From positions 682,001-746,000 of the forward strand of contig NZ_BSNK01000001.1 in the NCBI RefSeq assembly GCF_030159955.1: DNA of 64,000 nucleotides, given 5' to 3'. The notes under the pieces are model-generated. The model saw only the letters and a program-made list of their open reading frames with translations, made no database searches and was not told the origin of the DNA. Source of the stretch: Algimonas ampicilliniresistens. GTDB lineage: Bacteria > Pseudomonadota > Alphaproteobacteria > Caulobacterales > Maricaulaceae. The translations under genes and the position numbers were made by a program. Below are positions 62,815 through 64,000 of this stretch, in pieces (the first letter of the stretch is position 1; the number at the start of each line of letters is the position of its first letter).

Positions 62815-64000
62815 GTGAAAAAGACGAATATCCGTTCGGGCCTAACAGGCTCCGCCTCCGCCGTAGCCCTTGCGCTACTCATCGTTTCACCGGCTGCTGC
62901 GCAATTGGTCGATGATGAAATCGTCGTAACCGCGCGCCGTGTGCAGGAAACACTGATCGAAGCACCTGTCGCAGTGACGGCGTTGTCGGAAGATCAAATC
63001 GAGAACTTAGGCATTCAGAGCATTGACGATGTGGCGCGCCACACGGCTGGCTTCTCCTTTTCCAATGCTTTCGGTCGCACGACGGAACGTCCCGTCATTC
63101 GCGGGGCCGCCAACATTCTGGCTGGGGTTCAGTTCGGTGTGGAGGCGGGCGCAGCCTACTTTATCGATGGTGTCTATTATTCGGGTGATCTGCAAGCGGT
63201 CGATATCCGCAATGTTGAGCGCGTCGAAGTCGTCAAGGGGCCGCAGTCTGCGCTTTATGGCCGGAACACCTATTCCGGTGCCATCAACTTTATCTCTAAA
63301 CGTGCGAGTAAGAGCGGCTGGGAAGGCTCGGTCGAAGCCACAGCGGCTGAGGATGACGAGTATCAGTTCTATGGCCGGGTTTCAGGGCCACTCGTTGAAG
63401 ACGTGATGGGTTTATCTCTCTCAGGCCGTTATTACGAATATGGTGGGGATAGCGAATGGACCAATGCAGCGGCCGCAGGCGCGCAAATGGGGTCCGAGGA
63501 ATCGATCAATTTGAACGCTACTCTGGACGTCAATTTTAATGATAGCACCACAGCGATCTTCCGTGCCGGTTATGCAAACGACACGGACGGCCCGCGCCCG
63601 TTCCGTCTGATCGGGGCCGAGCAAAATAACTGCTTCCCGGGCTACCGTTCCGGAGCCTATTATGATCCGCAAGGTGGACTGCCTGCCTTCCTATTACCCT
63701 TTGCGCCGTTCTCGGATATTTATCCGAACACGGTCACCACAGACAATAATTTCCAATATTTCTGCGGTAGCCTTGATCAATTTGAAGATCTGGACCCCAC
63801 ACAATCTCTCGACGGCACACCGTTTTTGGGTGTTGAACGTGACCTCTTCTTAGGGACCGCCTTGTTTGAAACTGAGTTCGATAACGGCATGGGACTTTCG
63901 GTCTCGGCTGGATATCGCAACCAAGAACTTCTGACGGGCTCTGATTCAGATCATCAGGACGGTTCGATCTTCTTCATTGGGATCAGCCCGTTTTTCTCCA
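62815..64000 (+). CDS. TonB-dependent outer-membrane receptor (5' part, runs off the window)
   Basis: The first 395 residues are visible, and the frame is open to the window end. It has a signal peptide (to about residue 29, SPAAAQ), a TonB-box-like DEIVVTARR, a plug domain (APVAVTALSEDQIENLGIQSIDDVARHTAGF, GVYYSGD, VEVVKGPQSALYGRNTYSGAINFISK) and the start of the barrel. GTG at 62815 follows AAGGGG. Such receptors import siderophores, polysaccharides or vitamins; the ligand is unknown. The LysR gene upstream is separated by 147 bases. Confidence 0.92.
   Translation, partial: MKKTNIRSGLTGSASAVALALLIVSPAAAQLVDDEIVVTARRVQETLIEAPVAVTALSEDQIENLGIQSIDDVARHTAGFSFSNAFGRTTERPVIRGAANILAGVQFGVEAGAAYFIDGVYYSGDLQAVDIRNVERVEVVKGPQSALYGRNTYSGAINFISKRASKSGWEGSVEATAAEDDEYQFYGRVSGPLVEDVMGLSLSGRYYEYGGDSEWTNAAAAGAQMGSEESINLNATLDVNFNDSTTAIFRAGYANDTDGPRPFRLIGAEQNNCFPGYRSGAYYDPQGGLPAFLLPFAPFSDIYPNTVTTDNNFQYFCGSLDQFEDLDPTQSLDGTPFLGVERDLFLGTALFETEFDNGMGLSVSAGYRNQELLTGSDSDHQDGSIFFIGISPFFS

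Overview
This window looks like chromosomal DNA of an alphaproteobacterium of moderate GC content. The best fit is the Caulobacterales/Maricaulales side (Hyphomonadaceae-like stalked or budding marine bacteria). Three things point there: a complete RcGTA-type gene transfer agent (GTA) cluster, a histidine kinase with the PleC/DivJ/PdhS-type phosphorylation domain, and a transhydrogenase split into PntAA/PntAB/PntB. The genus is an inference. I saw no tRNA, rRNA, CRISPR array, transposase or integrase.

1-13011: a GTA structural cluster on the + strand in canonical order. It runs small terminase, large terminase, an extra helical-repeat gene, portal, small membrane/coiled-coil protein, prohead protease, major capsid, terminator, head-tail connector, head closure, tail terminator, major tail, two tail chaperones, a very short tape measure, distal tail, hub, NlpC/P60 peptidase and the large TIM-barrel tail-tip protein. 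Most genes overlap by 4-11 bases. There is no integrase, repressor or lysis module, so this is a domesticated particle rather than a prophage. A class B J-domain gene starts about 14 bases downstream.

14043-24966: a signalling and envelope-stress region. A PepSY protein, PhoP/PhoQ-like pair and DUF938 methyltransferase are followed by an HtrA/Deg protease and a second response regulator/kinase pair. On the minus strand lie a PleC/DivJ-like kinase with a proline-rich N-terminus and an EAL protein.

25171-46985: mixed metabolic and stress genes. They include a membrane-anchored AraC regulator beside a serine hydrolase lipoprotein, aminopeptidase N, a PfpI-family protein, a YghU-like GST, a Met/His-rich outer-membrane protein with a DUF2946 partner, aldo/keto reductase plus GST, a TRIC channel, a DUF3857/transglutaminase protein and ArsM. 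A gap operon carries a divergent PEP-carboxylase-like gene and has a LacI-type palindrome upstream. A DUF4349 lipoprotein and an FAD oxidoreductase follow.

47052-64000: an ABC ATPase with a permease/M1-peptidase fusion, an outer-membrane porin-like protein behind an NtrC-type regulator, a cytochrome aa3 subunit IV-like protein, pntAA-pntAB-pntB, a GST, an EamA transporter, a pirin with a Tat-like leader and azoR divergent from a LysR gene with clustered inverted repeats. The 5' part of a TonB-dependent receptor runs off the right end.
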